From Kutzneria sp. (GTDB lineage Bacteria; Actinomycetota; Actinomycetes; Mycobacteriales; Pseudonocardiaceae), in assembly GCA_019239965.1 (NCBI GenBank), contig JAFAZC010000086.1:1-39085 (forward strand): a stretch of 39,085 nt of DNA. Direction: 5' to 3'. A model generated the notes under the pieces. The model was not told where the DNA came from. It saw only the letters and a program-made list of their open reading frames with translations, and did no database searches. Shown here in pieces: positions 1 to 8,428 of the stretch (position 1 is its first letter; the number at the start of each line of letters is the position of its first letter). Both the position numbers and the translations under genes were made by a program.

Positions 1-1
1 C

Positions 2-676
2 ATCAGCTGGATGCGCCAGGGGCCCGAGGTCTTCAACGAGGGCTCGGGATCCAAGGGCAAGGTCGTCGGCGCGGTGGCCGTGGTCGCCCTGCTCGTCGCC
101 GCCGCGTTCGGCGCCTACCTGCTTTGGGGCCGCGGTGGCTCGCCGAACGCCGGCGGCCAGAACGACGGCACGACCACGACCACGACGAAACCGAACGACC
201 CGCTGCTCGCCGACCTGCCGGGAATCTCACAGCTTCCTCCTGAGAACCAGATCAGGACATGGGCAGACGTGGTCAAACTGAACTACCTGACCGCCGGGGA
301 CAAGCCGAACGAGACGACGGCCTACGAGAGCGGGTCCCCCACCGACGCCCGCGTGGCCATCTCCAAACACGATGACGACAGGATCATCGTGCTCGTCGTC
401 CAGGAGAGCAGCCCCGAGACGGCCAAACAGGCCAAGGCTCAGCTGGGCGACCTGCAAGTCCGCTACGGCCAGACACCGCTCACCGTTCAACCGAACGTGC
501 TGGCATCGGGTCTGGACAATGTCCCTGGTCCGGCGCCCGTGCTGCGCAGGGCGCACTACTACAGCGGACGGTACGTGGTCCGCATCGAGGTGGACGGCGC
601 GAATCCGAACGTGGCCGACAAGGATTTCCGTGACACCCTCACGGCGGAGCTCGCCAAGCTGGCCGCCAATGCCTGA
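2..676 (+). CDS. Membrane-anchored extracellular protein, 5' truncated
   Basis: The frame is open from base 2, so the gene begins before the window. The visible part starts ISWMRQGPEVF. This motif is what I remember from Pseudonocardiaceae proteins with a proline/glutamine-rich cytoplasmic N-terminus, sometimes loosely labelled FliL-like; the internal ATG at 11 is therefore probably not the true start. One membrane helix follows (GAVAVVALLVAAAFGAYLLW), then a Thr-rich linker and an extracytoplasmic domain of about 150 residues with no recognised catalytic motif. The C-terminus overlaps the start of the downstream glycosyltransferase gene by 8 bases, so the two are probably translationally coupled. 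Function is unknown; the FliL label would mislead, because no flagellar genes are present here. Confidence 0.75.
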   Translation: MSWMRQGPEVFNEGSGSKGKVVGAVAVVALLVAAAFGAYLLWGRGGSPNAGGQNDGTTTTTTKPNDPLLADLPGISQLPPENQIRTWADVVKLNYLTAGDKPNETTAYESGSPTDARVAISKHDDDRIIVLVVQESSPETAKQAKAQLGDLQVRYGQTPLTVQPNVLASGLDNVPGPAPVLRRAHYYSGRYVVRIEVDGANPNVADKDFRDTLTAELAKLAANA

Positions 677-3600
677 ACAGGCCGCCGCGCCGGTCGCGTG
701 CACGATCGTCGCACGCAACTACCTGCCGGCGGCGCAGGTGCTCGCCGACTCCTATCTGCGGCACCACTCGTCGGGCAGGTTCATGATCCTGGTTGTCGAC
801 TCCTGGAGCGGGGAGCTGGCCAGCGACAGCGAGCCGCAGGAGGATTCCGGGCCGATCCGACTGTTCGGCCCCGACAAACTCGCCCTCGAGCGTGTCGACT
901 TCCTTCGGATGGCCACCGCCTACACGGTCACCGAGCTGTGTACCGCGGTGAAGCCGTGGCTGCTGCGACACCTGCTCGGCGAGTATCACGCGGTCACCTT
1001 CCTCGACCCCGACATCGAGGTGTTCGCGCCCCTGTCCGACCTGGACCAGCTGGCACTGGAACACGGCATCGTGCTCGTTCCACACGTACTTGAGCCAATG
1101 CCGCGGGACGGGTTGCGCCCGAGCGAGGGCGACATCATGGCGTCCGGTGTGTTCAACCTCGGCTATGTGACGGTGTCCAGAAAGGCCTTGCCCTTCCTGG
1201 ACTTCTGGGCCGAGCGGCTGCGTCACGACGCCATCTCGTCGGTCTCCGAGCAACTGTTCACCGATCAGCGCTGGGTGGACAACGTGCCGGCGATGTTCGA
1301 GCACACCGTCGTGAGGGACCCCGGGTTCGACGTCGCGTACTGGAACGTCTACCAGCGCGAACTGGCCGTTGCCGAGGACGGCTCGCTGCACGCGGACGGT
1401 GTTCCGCTGCGCTTCTTCCACTTCAGCGGCTACCGGCCGGAGAAGCCGTGGCTGCTCAGCACGCACTATGCCGACAAGCCAAGGGTGCTCCTCTCGGAGA
1501 ACCCGCTGCTGGCACGGCTGTGCGACGGATACCGGGAAAAGCTGGCTGCGGCAGGGTACGCGGAGTCGCTGGAATCGGTTCCCTACCGGTGGAACGTGAT
1601 GGCCGACGGCACGCCGCTGTCGACGTCCCTGCGCCGGGCGTACCGCTACGCCTGGGTAGAGGCGGAACGCAAGGGGAGGCGTCCGCCACCGACACCTTTC
1701 GACACCGCGGACCCTCAGGGCTTCCTGAGCTGGGCCTGCTCTCCGGCTGACAGTGCACAGGCCGCGGTCGGCATGTCCAGGTGGGCCATGTCGGTCTGGC
1801 AGGCAAGAGCCGACCTTCACCTGGCCTTCCCCGACCCTCTCGGGGAGGACGCCGAGGAGTTCCGGCATTGGTGTGCGACGTCCGGGGTTGCCGAGGGCGA
1901 GTTGCACCATGACGCGGTGCCGACCGGTCCAAGGCCCGGCGCCGCGGTTGCCGTGGTCGACGAGCTCGGTGTCAACGTCCTTGGCTACCTGACGGCGGAG
2001 CTCGGGGTCGGTGAGATGGGCAGGTTGGCCCTTGACGCCGTCCTGGCCAGCGGTCTTCCCGTGGCCACGGTCGTGGAGGAGCAGACGGTGCGTAACCGCA
2101 CCGGACACGTGTTGCCTGACGGCGTGCACACCGAGCCACCTCGGTTCCCGGTGAGCCTGGTCTGCGTGAACGCGGACATGACGTCGGCGACGTTGCGTAT
2201 GCATCCGGGTCTCGCCGCTGGTCGGCACGTGATCGGACTCTGGTCGTGGGAGCTCGAGGAGTTCCCCGAGTGGATGCATGGCGCCTTCGGTCTCGTCGAC
2301 GAGGTGTGGACGATCAGTGAGTACTGCCGGCGGGCGATCGCGGCGCACTCGCCGGTGCCGGTGCACACCTTTCCGGTGCCAGTCCGCGATCCGCTCGAGG
2401 GCGGCCCACCGCAGGCGAGGCCGAGTGGCGGACCGGTCCGTTTCCTGTTCGCGTTCGACTACAACAGCGTGTTCGACAGGAAGAATCCGCTCGGTCTCGT
2501 ACACGCCTTCCGGCTGGCGTTTCCCGACCGGACCGATGTCGAGTTGGTCATCAAGTCGATCAATGGCGATCAGCACCTCGCCCAGCGGGAGCGGTTGCGG
2601 GTCGCGGTCGGCGACGACGTCAGAATCCGGTTGCTCGAGGACTACCTGACCGGTTCGGAGGTACGCCAGCTGTTCGCCTCAGCGGACTGCTACGTGTCGT
2701 TGCACCGCAGTGAGGGCTTCGGTCTCACGGTCGCCGAGGCGATGGCCCACGGCCTGCCTGTGATCGCGACCGACTACTCGGGGACCGCGGAGTTCCTCGT
2801 CGAGGGCACCGGCTGGCTCGTACCCTGTCGGCGGGTGCCGGTCGGGGAGAACCAGCATCCCTATCCGCCGGCCGCTCAGTGGGCCGAGCCGGATGTCTCC
2901 TCAGCCGTCGAGGCACTTCGGGCCGTGGCGGCGGATCCCGCGCAGGCGCGGCGCCGTGGGCTTGCCGCACGCCGGCACGTCCTGTCGACGAGGACCTTCC
3001 AGCGGGCAAGCGCATGGACCGCCGAGCGCGTGGCGTCGGCGGGCGAACGGTGGAGAGACAGACGGCGGGGCACGCCGGTTGCGAGCCGACCCGTGCGGGA
3101 CGCACTGACACCGGTGCGCGAGTCGAGGGAGGCACTGCGTTGGCGTGCCGACCCTCAATCGTCCAGTCGACTGCCGATCGCCCCACTGATGCGGCGGGCC
3201 GTGCTGCGCATGATCGACCATTACGACGTCCATCAGCGCAGGATTCTCGACCATCTGATGGACGGAGTCGAGGGTGGCCTGTCGCGGGTGGCCGACACCG
3301 AACGTCGGGCTGAGGAACGCATCACCGTGCGGCAGGAGCGGCTGGAGGGCCGGGTCGCCGAGTTGGAGCGGCTCGGCAAGCAGGTCGCCGCCGACGCCGA
3401 GGAACGGGCCCGACAGAACGCCGACCTGACCGCGCGGCTTGCGGCCGCCGAGCGGCGGTGTCGCCAACTCGACGAGAAGCTTGTCGGGATGATGGAGAAC
3501 CGGGACGCGCGCCTTGACGAAACGGCATTGGCCGCCATGGACCTCAGCCGCAGGGTCCGGGCACTCGATCTCGGCGTGCGCAGCCACCACGACCTGCTTG

Positions 3601-4394
3601 ACCCGGTCACCGATCTGCCGCCGAGTGAAGCGGTACCGACCGATGTCGGCATCCTGCGCCTGCCCGTGGGTGACACTGTCGTCCTGCCCTGGCTGCGTAC
3701 CTATTCGACCTGGGAGGAGCGGGAGTCCCGGCTGATCGACGACCTGTTGCGGCCTGGTGACACCTTCGTGGACATCGGTGCCCACGTCGGCTACTACACC
3801 ATAAGGGCGCTGCGCAGGATCGGTGCGGAAGGTGCGGTGTTCGCCGTCGAGCCATGGCAGACGCTGCGGGATCTGCTCGTGCACAACGTCAGGGTCAACC
3901 TGCCCGAGCCGGTGGCACAGCGACTGACGCTGCTGCCGGTGGCGGCGTGGGACCAGGATCAACCGCTTCGGCTCGCGCTGGCCGCCGACGGCAACAGCGG
4001 CGACAACCGGATCTCCGGCAACGGTCACATCGCCGTGCCTGGAGTCGCGCTGGCCGGTGTCGAGGCATTGCGGACTCGTCGGCTGTCGGTAGTCAAGGTG
4101 GACGCACAGGGGCGTGACCACCGGGCCCTCTCCGGTCTGGCCCCCCTGCTCATCCGCGATCGCCCACACGTGGTCTGCGAGTTCTGGCCGGAGGGCATCG
4201 GCGAACTCGGCGACAGCCCGGCCGAGACGTTGGACCGCTACCGCTCCTGGGGCTACGAGTTGGTGCCCGTTGTCGCGGACGAGCATGTCGGCCACGGTAA
4301 CGACGAGTTGATCCGGCAGGCTGCGGCGGAGCCGAGTGGCTTCCTCACGCTCTGGCTGCGTCCGGCAGCCTCGGCGAACTCCGCCGGAGGCTGA
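669..4394 (+). CDS. Glycosyltransferase / glycosyltransferase / FkbM methyltransferase fusion
   Basis: A 1241-residue multidomain protein read from ATG 669, which sits inside the stop region of the upstream gene; the open frame extends further upstream, but that part is a shadow of that gene. Residues 1 to about 370 look like a sugar-nucleotide glycosyltransferase (TFLDPDIEVF carries a DPD motif, followed by GVFNLGYVTVS). About 430-790 is a GT4/GT-B domain: GYLTAELGVGEMGR near 435 and the nucleotide-sugar signature SEGFGLTVAEAMAHGLPVI near 681. About 865-965 is a charged coiled coil rich in E, R and A. About 985-1230 is an FkbM-type SAM methyltransferase with the motif I sequence FVDIGAHVGYYT near 1034. 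Inferred role: assembly and O-methylation of a cell-surface or secreted glycan in the cytoplasm. The sugar specificity cannot be read from the sequence. Confidence 0.88.
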   Translation: MPEQAAAPVACTIVARNYLPAAQVLADSYLRHHSSGRFMILVVDSWSGELASDSEPQEDSGPIRLFGPDKLALERVDFLRMATAYTVTELCTAVKPWLLRHLLGEYHAVTFLDPDIEVFAPLSDLDQLALEHGIVLVPHVLEPMPRDGLRPSEGDIMASGVFNLGYVTVSRKALPFLDFWAERLRHDAISSVSEQLFTDQRWVDNVPAMFEHTVVRDPGFDVAYWNVYQRELAVAEDGSLHADGVPLRFFHFSGYRPEKPWLLSTHYADKPRVLLSENPLLARLCDGYREKLAAAGYAESLESVPYRWNVMADGTPLSTSLRRAYRYAWVEAERKGRRPPPTPFDTADPQGFLSWACSPADSAQAAVGMSRWAMSVWQARADLHLAFPDPLGEDAEEFRHWCATSGVAEGELHHDAVPTGPRPGAAVAVVDELGVNVLGYLTAELGVGEMGRLALDAVLASGLPVATVVEEQTVRNRTGHVLPDGVHTEPPRFPVSLVCVNADMTSATLRMHPGLAAGRHVIGLWSWELEEFPEWMHGAFGLVDEVWTISEYCRRAIAAHSPVPVHTFPVPVRDPLEGGPPQARPSGGPVRFLFAFDYNSVFDRKNPLGLVHAFRLAFPDRTDVELVIKSINGDQHLAQRERLRVAVGDDVRIRLLEDYLTGSEVRQLFASADCYVSLHRSEGFGLTVAEAMAHGLPVIATDYSGTAEFLVEGTGWLVPCRRVPVGENQHPYPPAAQWAEPDVSSAVEALRAVAADPAQARRRGLAARRHVLSTRTFQRASAWTAERVASAGERWRDRRRGTPVASRPVRDALTPVRESREALRWRADPQSSSRLPIAPLMRRAVLRMIDHYDVHQRRILDHLMDGVEGGLSRVADTERRAEERITVRQERLEGRVAELERLGKQVAADAEERARQNADLTARLAAAERRCRQLDEKLVGMMENRDARLDETALAAMDLSRRVRALDLGVRSHHDLLDPVTDLPPSEAVPTDVGILRLPVGDTVVLPWLRTYSTWEERESRLIDDLLRPGDTFVDIGAHVGYYTIRALRRIGAEGAVFAVEPWQTLRDLLVHNVRVNLPEPVAQRLTLLPVAAWDQDQPLRLALAADGNSGDNRISGNGHIAVPGVALAGVEALRTRRLSVVKVDAQGRDHRALSGLAPLLIRDRPHVVCEFWPEGIGELGDSPAETLDRYRSWGYELVPVVADEHVGHGNDELIRQAAAEPSGFLTLWLRPAASANSAGG

Positions 4395-4470
4395 GCCGAC
4401 CGAACCTATACTCGGGGGGCTCTCACCGCCTTGGTACTGACCTGTGCGGGGGCAGATCGGAAGGGGTTGG

Positions 4471-5778
4471 GTGGCAGTCAATCGGGTGGCAGCGAAACGG
4501 CGCGTCGTGTTCATCGACATCGCCAGGGCTGTTGCCGCCCTGCTGGTGGTCGAAAGTCACCTTGCCACCGTCTGGACGGTCATGCACCACGCGTCCTCGC
4601 CGGTGCTCGACTTCGTCAACACGCTGTTCACCGATCCTCTGCACGTCTCCAAACAGGGACTCGGTCAGCCGGGAGTACCGATGTTCTTCCTGATCAGCGG
4701 GTTCATCGTGACGCCACTGGCAATGCATCAGGGCGCGCCGCGCTTCGCCATCGGCAGGGTGCTGCGAATCTATCCGACGCTGATCGTGGTCGTGCTGCTG
4801 ACCGGACTGGCGATCACGCTTGGCTTCGAGCCACTGCTGACCGGCCAGGCCGTCGTCGTGAACCCGACGACGCTGCTAACCAACGCGACGCTGGTGAACT
4901 ACGTCCTCGTACCGCAGGTCGTGCTGGTCGGAGTCGCCTGGACCCTGGTTGTCGAGGTGATCTTCTACTTTCTGCTCATCGCGCTGCTTCCTCTGGTGAG
5001 GCGGATGCTCTGGTTAGCGATCACCGTCGAGCTGACCTTCGTCCAGGTGGTCCTGATGACCGCTCGGGCGTTCAACGACAACTATCTGCTCTTCGCGGTT
5101 TCGGTGTCCTTTCTGCCGATCGTGATCATGGGACAGGTGATCTGGTCGGCGTACACCAGGCGGATTCGGTTGTGGGCGGCGGGATTACTACTGGCAGCGA
5201 GCTGGTGCCTGTACACCTGGGCCGGACTGCGTGACATGGGGCGACTGGACAATTCCTACGACCTGTCGCTGGCGATCGCGGTGCTGTGCCTGCTGATGGG
5301 CCTGTTCGCGGAGGACAGGCTGGCCGAGCGCAGAGTCTGGACCTGGCTGTCGGAGCGGACCTACTCGATATACCTCTGGCACGGTCTCGTTGGCTACGCC
5401 ATGCTGACCGCTGTGTACCCGTACGTCGGTTTCGAGGTCGGGTTCCTGATCGCGGTCGTCGCCACGTTCGTCGCCGTCGAGATCGGCTACCGGCTGATCG
5501 AACGGCCCAGTCACATCCTCAGCAGGAAACTGTCGAGGCCAAAGGACTCCCGGAAGTCGACGCGGGACATTCCCGCGGAGATCGCGGCGGAGGTCACCGC
5601 CCAGATACCGCGGATCACTGGGGCACGCCAGGCGCCGGCGCATCGCGCCGGCGATGGGTCAGGCGGGCCGCCGCCGCCACCTCCGGAACGTCCCCGTCGC
5701 CAGCACAACCGTCAACACCACGATGGCCGCCACGCCGTCCGCCCGTTCCCGGCTGCCGGCGTCCGACGCGGTCGATGA
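4471..5778 (+). CDS. Acyltransferase 3 family membrane protein (OafA-like)
   Basis: Family: membrane acyltransferase 3, which moves acyl (usually acetyl) groups onto glycans across the membrane. The diagnostic N-terminus FIDIARAVAALLVVESHL, with the family His, is present, followed by about ten hydrophobic helices and the conserved SIYLWHGLVGYAML segment near the C-terminal end. I choose GTG 4471 because GGAAGGGG lies just upstream; GTG 4444 is an in-frame alternative. The C-terminal 70 or so residues are hydrophilic with a run of prolines and then R/H-rich sequence, so the last part may be poorly conserved. Two rare TTA leucine codons lie at 5014 and 5185. It follows the glycosyltransferase fusion by 76 bases and converges on an AlgX-like gene, which suggests glycan O-acetylation. 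Confidence 0.88.
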   Translation: MAVNRVAAKRRVVFIDIARAVAALLVVESHLATVWTVMHHASSPVLDFVNTLFTDPLHVSKQGLGQPGVPMFFLISGFIVTPLAMHQGAPRFAIGRVLRIYPTLIVVVLLTGLAITLGFEPLLTGQAVVVNPTTLLTNATLVNYVLVPQVVLVGVAWTLVVEVIFYFLLIALLPLVRRMLWLAITVELTFVQVVLMTARAFNDNYLLFAVSVSFLPIVIMGQVIWSAYTRRIRLWAAGLLLAASWCLYTWAGLRDMGRLDNSYDLSLAIAVLCLLMGLFAEDRLAERRVWTWLSERTYSIYLWHGLVGYAMLTAVYPYVGFEVGFLIAVVATFVAVEIGYRLIERPSHILSRKLSRPKDSRKSTRDIPAEIAAEVTAQIPRITGARQAPAHRAGDGSGGPPPPPPERPRRQHNRQHHDGRHAVRPFPAAGVRRGR

Positions 5779-5806
5779 GCAACGCCGGTCACCGCGGTGG
5801 AGCCTG

Positions 5807-7087
5807 CTACTTGCGTGGGTGTGCCGCCACGGCGGTGGCGACGGCGTCGAGCACCGCCGGCTGCAGCAGAACGGAAACACCCGGCGCGATGCCGCGCTCG
5901 ACCATCTCGACCACGATCGTGTCGCTGTCGACGGCGTACTGGGCCGCACGAGCGGGATCCGCCTCGAGGGCACCTTCCTGAATGATACTGGCGTCAGTGA
6001 AGGCAGCCGCGATGAACGGCGTCGCGTATGTGGTGAACGAGTCACCGAACCAGGTCGTTCTACCGCCGATCATTCCTGTCACCGGTCCGTCGGTGTGGAA
6101 CGAGGTGACTTTGCGTGCGTCGTAGAGCCCCTGCTGAGTACGGTCGACGGTGCCGTCGGGAGCAAGGCTGTACCTGTCGGTGCTGTCGACGCCGGTCCGT
6201 CCCAGCAGGGGTGGCAGATCTGCCTCACCGCTGTAAGGGCCGGACTTGGCGACCTTCCAGGTCTGGTCGACCCCGGATTCGATCGTGTCGACAACCGCCC
6301 TCACCATGAGCAGGCCTCCGGCGAACGTCCAGTGACTGTCCTGCGGGAAGTACAGCGGGGAGCCCGTTCTCGCCGCTTCCTGGTTCAGAGTGGAGCGCAG
6401 ATCGACCGCACCGGCTTGGCTGGTGATCCTCGGCCAGAACCGGTCGCGCAGCGCGGCCGCACAGTCCTTACCCGCGTACTGGTCGGGCAACCGGTCAGGG
6501 ACGGCTGTCGACTTGTCCGGCGGGACGACCAGCACGAACCTGCGTCCGGACTTCTCGACCGCGGCCTTGAACCGGATCACCTCAGCGAGAACGTCGTCCA
6601 ACGACTCCCGCGGCTGACACTTGGCGTGCATGTCCTCCCCGTAGTACATCCAGCCGTCTCGCCCCTCGATCACCTTGGGATAGACCGTGTCGTGCGGCTG
6701 GGCGTCGCCGACTGTGGCGCCGGGAGCAACCTCGGAGCCGCCCGCGCCAAGCGAGGGAGGCTCGCCGAACAGTCCTCTACTGATCTTGTCGCTGGCCTGG
6801 ATGGCACCGAGCCGGAAAGGAAGGTTGTCCACGGCCCACGGCCCCAGCGCCGTGAAGAATCCCCACCCCTGGGAGAGGCTGGGGAACGGGTGCAGTGCCC
6901 GGTTCTCGATCGCCGGCGGTTCACCGAACAGGCAGAGCCCGACGATCGGGGTGAAGAAGAACATGACCGCACAGACCAGGGCGGTCCGCTGTCGTCCGTG
7001 ACGGGGTCGGTAGAGCGGATGGTCCTTGGGCAACCGCGACTCGTGGTGCGGTATCGGCTGCGTGTCCTCTCCCGCCCACTCTCGCAC
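5807..7087 (-). CDS. AlgX/AlgJ-like SGNH-fold acetyltransferase, membrane anchored
   Basis: A 426-residue protein with a GTG start. One N-terminal membrane helix (TALVCAVMFFFTPIVGLCLF) follows a cytoplasmic stretch of about 35 residues. Next comes the family pattern IENRALHPFPSL, then VYPKVIEGRDGWMYYGED, FPQDSHWTFAG (the DxHW motif of AlgX/AlgJ-type SGNH proteins) and WFGDSF, which carries the GDS nucleophile motif. The domain is therefore extracytoplasmic and probably O-acetylates, or less likely deacetylates, a surface glycan. The gene converges on the acyltransferase-3 gene with a 28-base gap. The pair recalls systems in which a membrane acyltransferase passes acetyl groups to an exported SGNH enzyme; a partnership is inferred from proximity only. 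Confidence 0.82.
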   Translation of the reverse strand: MREWAGEDTQPIPHHESRLPKDHPLYRPRHGRQRTALVCAVMFFFTPIVGLCLFGEPPAIENRALHPFPSLSQGWGFFTALGPWAVDNLPFRLGAIQASDKISRGLFGEPPSLGAGGSEVAPGATVGDAQPHDTVYPKVIEGRDGWMYYGEDMHAKCQPRESLDDVLAEVIRFKAAVEKSGRRFVLVVPPDKSTAVPDRLPDQYAGKDCAAALRDRFWPRITSQAGAVDLRSTLNQEAARTGSPLYFPQDSHWTFAGGLLMVRAVVDTIESGVDQTWKVAKSGPYSGEADLPPLLGRTGVDSTDRYSLAPDGTVDRTQQGLYDARKVTSFHTDGPVTGMIGGRTTWFGDSFTTYATPFIAAAFTDASIIQEGALEADPARAAQYAVDSDTIVVEMVERGIAPGVSVLLQPAVLDAVATAVAAHPRK

Positions 7088-7364
7088 TCCCGCACGATAT
7101 ATGGGCTTCGTCAGGACAGCACGAACCAGCGATCGACTGAGTGTTTTAGGTCACATTAGCTGCGTTCCGTGACACGACCCAGGGAAAGCGCTCACCAACG
7201 GCTACTGTTGGTAGCAGTTCGCGGACATGTCAACAGTCACGGTATCCCCAAATGGGTGAATATCTGAGACCGTCTTCAGAATCGTCGTTACTGACGGTCC
7301 AACAAGGGCCCGGCGGCGTCAACGAGCAGCCGGCGCTTGTGGGGGCGCAGCCTTGGAGGCAGTG

Positions 7365-7466
7365 ATGGCATTGCAGGTCGCCGCGCTGGTCGTTGCCAGC
7401 CTGGTGCTCGTGGTCAGGGTGGTCGTCGCACTGCATGACCACCCGTCCAAGCCGATCAACAGGTAG
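7365..7466 (+). CDS. 33-residue single-helix membrane peptide
   Basis: A short frame that begins ATG 7365 (or GTG 7362) behind a clear GGAGG at 7355-7359. The product is a hydrophobic helix (MALQVAALVVASLVLVVRVV) followed by a short polar tail ending PSKPINR. It stops with TAG six bases before the next gene, in the same frame, so the two are likely cotranscribed. No family is recognised. The strong ribosome site and helix plus basic tail make it more likely real than chance. Confidence 0.5.
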   Translation: MALQVAALVVASLVLVVRVVVALHDHPSKPINR

Positions 7467-7472
7467 TGCGAC

Positions 7473-7847
7473 ATGGAACGTGCACTGGACGGATTGGCTG
7501 AGTTGCGTCAACGCGGCTTCCAGTTCATGAACATTCATGACGGCGACGGTCAACTTGATCAGATCATGGGCTTCCGTCAGCTGCGTGGCTACGTTGACAC
7601 GCTGATGTTCCGTTCGGTGTCCGACGCACGCGCATGCCGGACTCCCGCGGCGCAGCGGTCGACAAGGTCCACACCGGCGGTGTGGTCGTTCGAGGGCGGC
7701 CTCGCCGAGACGATCGACCGGCTGTTGGAGTTGCCCCTGCCGGGCACACCGCTGGCTCCGATACTGGCAAAGCGGTCAGTACCGGATCTGACGCTGGCCG
7801 GTATGAATCCCTTCCAGCTGTGGACTCCGCCCGGCCAGATTGCTTAG
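7473..7847 (+). CDS. Conserved-type hypothetical protein, possibly with internal frame disturbance
   Basis: A 124-residue frame: GLAELRQRGFQFMNIHD, a central part, then VWSFEGGLAETIDRLLELP. Both ends look like genuine protein, and I vaguely recognise the pattern from actinomycete proteins of unknown function. The middle (ACRTPAAQRSTRSTPA) is R/T/P-rich and atypical, while the neighbouring frame reads MPDSRGAAVDKVHTGG across the same bases (from 7634) with better third-position GC. This would fit two compensating single-base shifts near 7633 and 7680. The stop codon lies within a tandemly duplicated 22-base unit, and a hairpin follows. It probably forms an operon with the small membrane peptide upstream. 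Confidence 0.55.
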   Translation: MERALDGLAELRQRGFQFMNIHDGDGQLDQIMGFRQLRGYVDTLMFRSVSDARACRTPAAQRSTRSTPAVWSFEGGLAETIDRLLELPLPGTPLAPILAKRSVPDLTLAGMNPFQLWTPPGQIA

Positions 7848-7879
7848 CGCACAGATTCAGATTGCTTAGCGCACAGATT
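7836..7879. repeat. Perfect 22-bp tandem duplication
   Basis: The 22 bases at 7836-7857 are repeated exactly at 7858-7879. Each copy contains GATTGCTTAGCGCACAGATT. The first copy carries the TAG stop of the upstream gene, so the duplication adds nothing to the protein and looks like a recent slippage or recombination event. Confidence 0.9.
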
Positions 7880-7880
7880 T

Positions 7881-7909
7881 GGGCGGGGACAGTATCGCGT
7901 TCCCCGCCC
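7881..7909. terminator. GC-rich hairpin between convergent genes
   Basis: GGGCGGGGA (7881-7889) pairs perfectly with TCCCCGCCC (7901-7909) across an 11-base loop. It lies between the stops of two convergent genes, so it can serve both strands. There is no long T-run, which is common for actinomycete terminators. Confidence 0.65.
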
Positions 7910-7925
7910 AATCAAATCGAGCCGC

Positions 7926-8261
7926 TCAGAAGCGAATCGTCACAACGTTGGCAACATAACCGGTATTGTCCGCATTACTGGTTCCGACGACCTGGACATA
8001 GTCGCCCTGGTGGGGAATACCATTGGTAAACAGCGTCTTATCGGTGACAAAGAATACAGTGACTCGGCCGGAGTCATCGGTCGCTCCGACATTGAAACCA
8101 GCGTTGGTGATCGCCGTGATCGGCCCCTGAACGGTGATCTGCTCCCTGCTCGCGACAGCAGGTGAGCTGTGGTCCGGTGCAGCCGTCGCCACAGCACTAC
8201 CCGCGAAGACACACCCACATAACAACGCGCCAATAAGTGCGGTGCCAACAAGCTTCTTCAT
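7926..8261 (-). CDS. Small secreted protein, DUF5666-like beta domain
   Basis: A 111-residue protein from ATG 8261, preceded on the minus strand by AAAAAGGACGGCG; an upstream in-frame extension to 8309 is less likely. It has a Sec signal peptide (KK, hydrophobic core, then AGSAVATAA). The mature part of about 80 residues contains ITVQGPITAITNAGFNVG and a TDKTLFTNG stretch, then GDYVQVVGTS. This resembles the small OB-like DUF5666 domain found in secreted actinobacterial proteins; the assignment is by pattern only. A Cys in the signal region (LLCGCVFAG) is not in a clean lipobox. Substrate and role are unknown. Confidence 0.7.
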   Translation of the reverse strand: MKKLVGTALIGALLCGCVFAGSAVATAAPDHSSPAVASREQITVQGPITAITNAGFNVGATDDSGRVTVFFVTDKTLFTNGIPHQGDYVQVVGTSNADNTGYVANVVTIRF

Positions 8262-8428
8262 CGCCGTCCTTTTTCTCACGCGGTCAACATTCTCATGGAG
8301 CCGGATCACAGGTTGTGCGACTCACACATGAGGACGCTCGGAATAAAGGGCAGTTGCCAGTTCGTGTCACTCGTCACATCGATTTCTCCGATCGCCGATG
8401 TGTTTGTCGACAGCGCCGGCGCGTTCGG

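Noticed and set aside
639..2576. 645-residue antisense frame under the glycosyltransferase gene (and a similar one at 2901-4520)
   Set aside because: Low-complexity Arg/His/Val sequence without domains; explained by codon bias of the sense gene.
5014..5187. Two TTA codons in the acyltransferase gene as a sign of bldA control
   Set aside because: TTA codons also occur in pstP (24886) and pknA (near 29277), which are housekeeping-type genes, so TTA is not a clean regulatory marker here.
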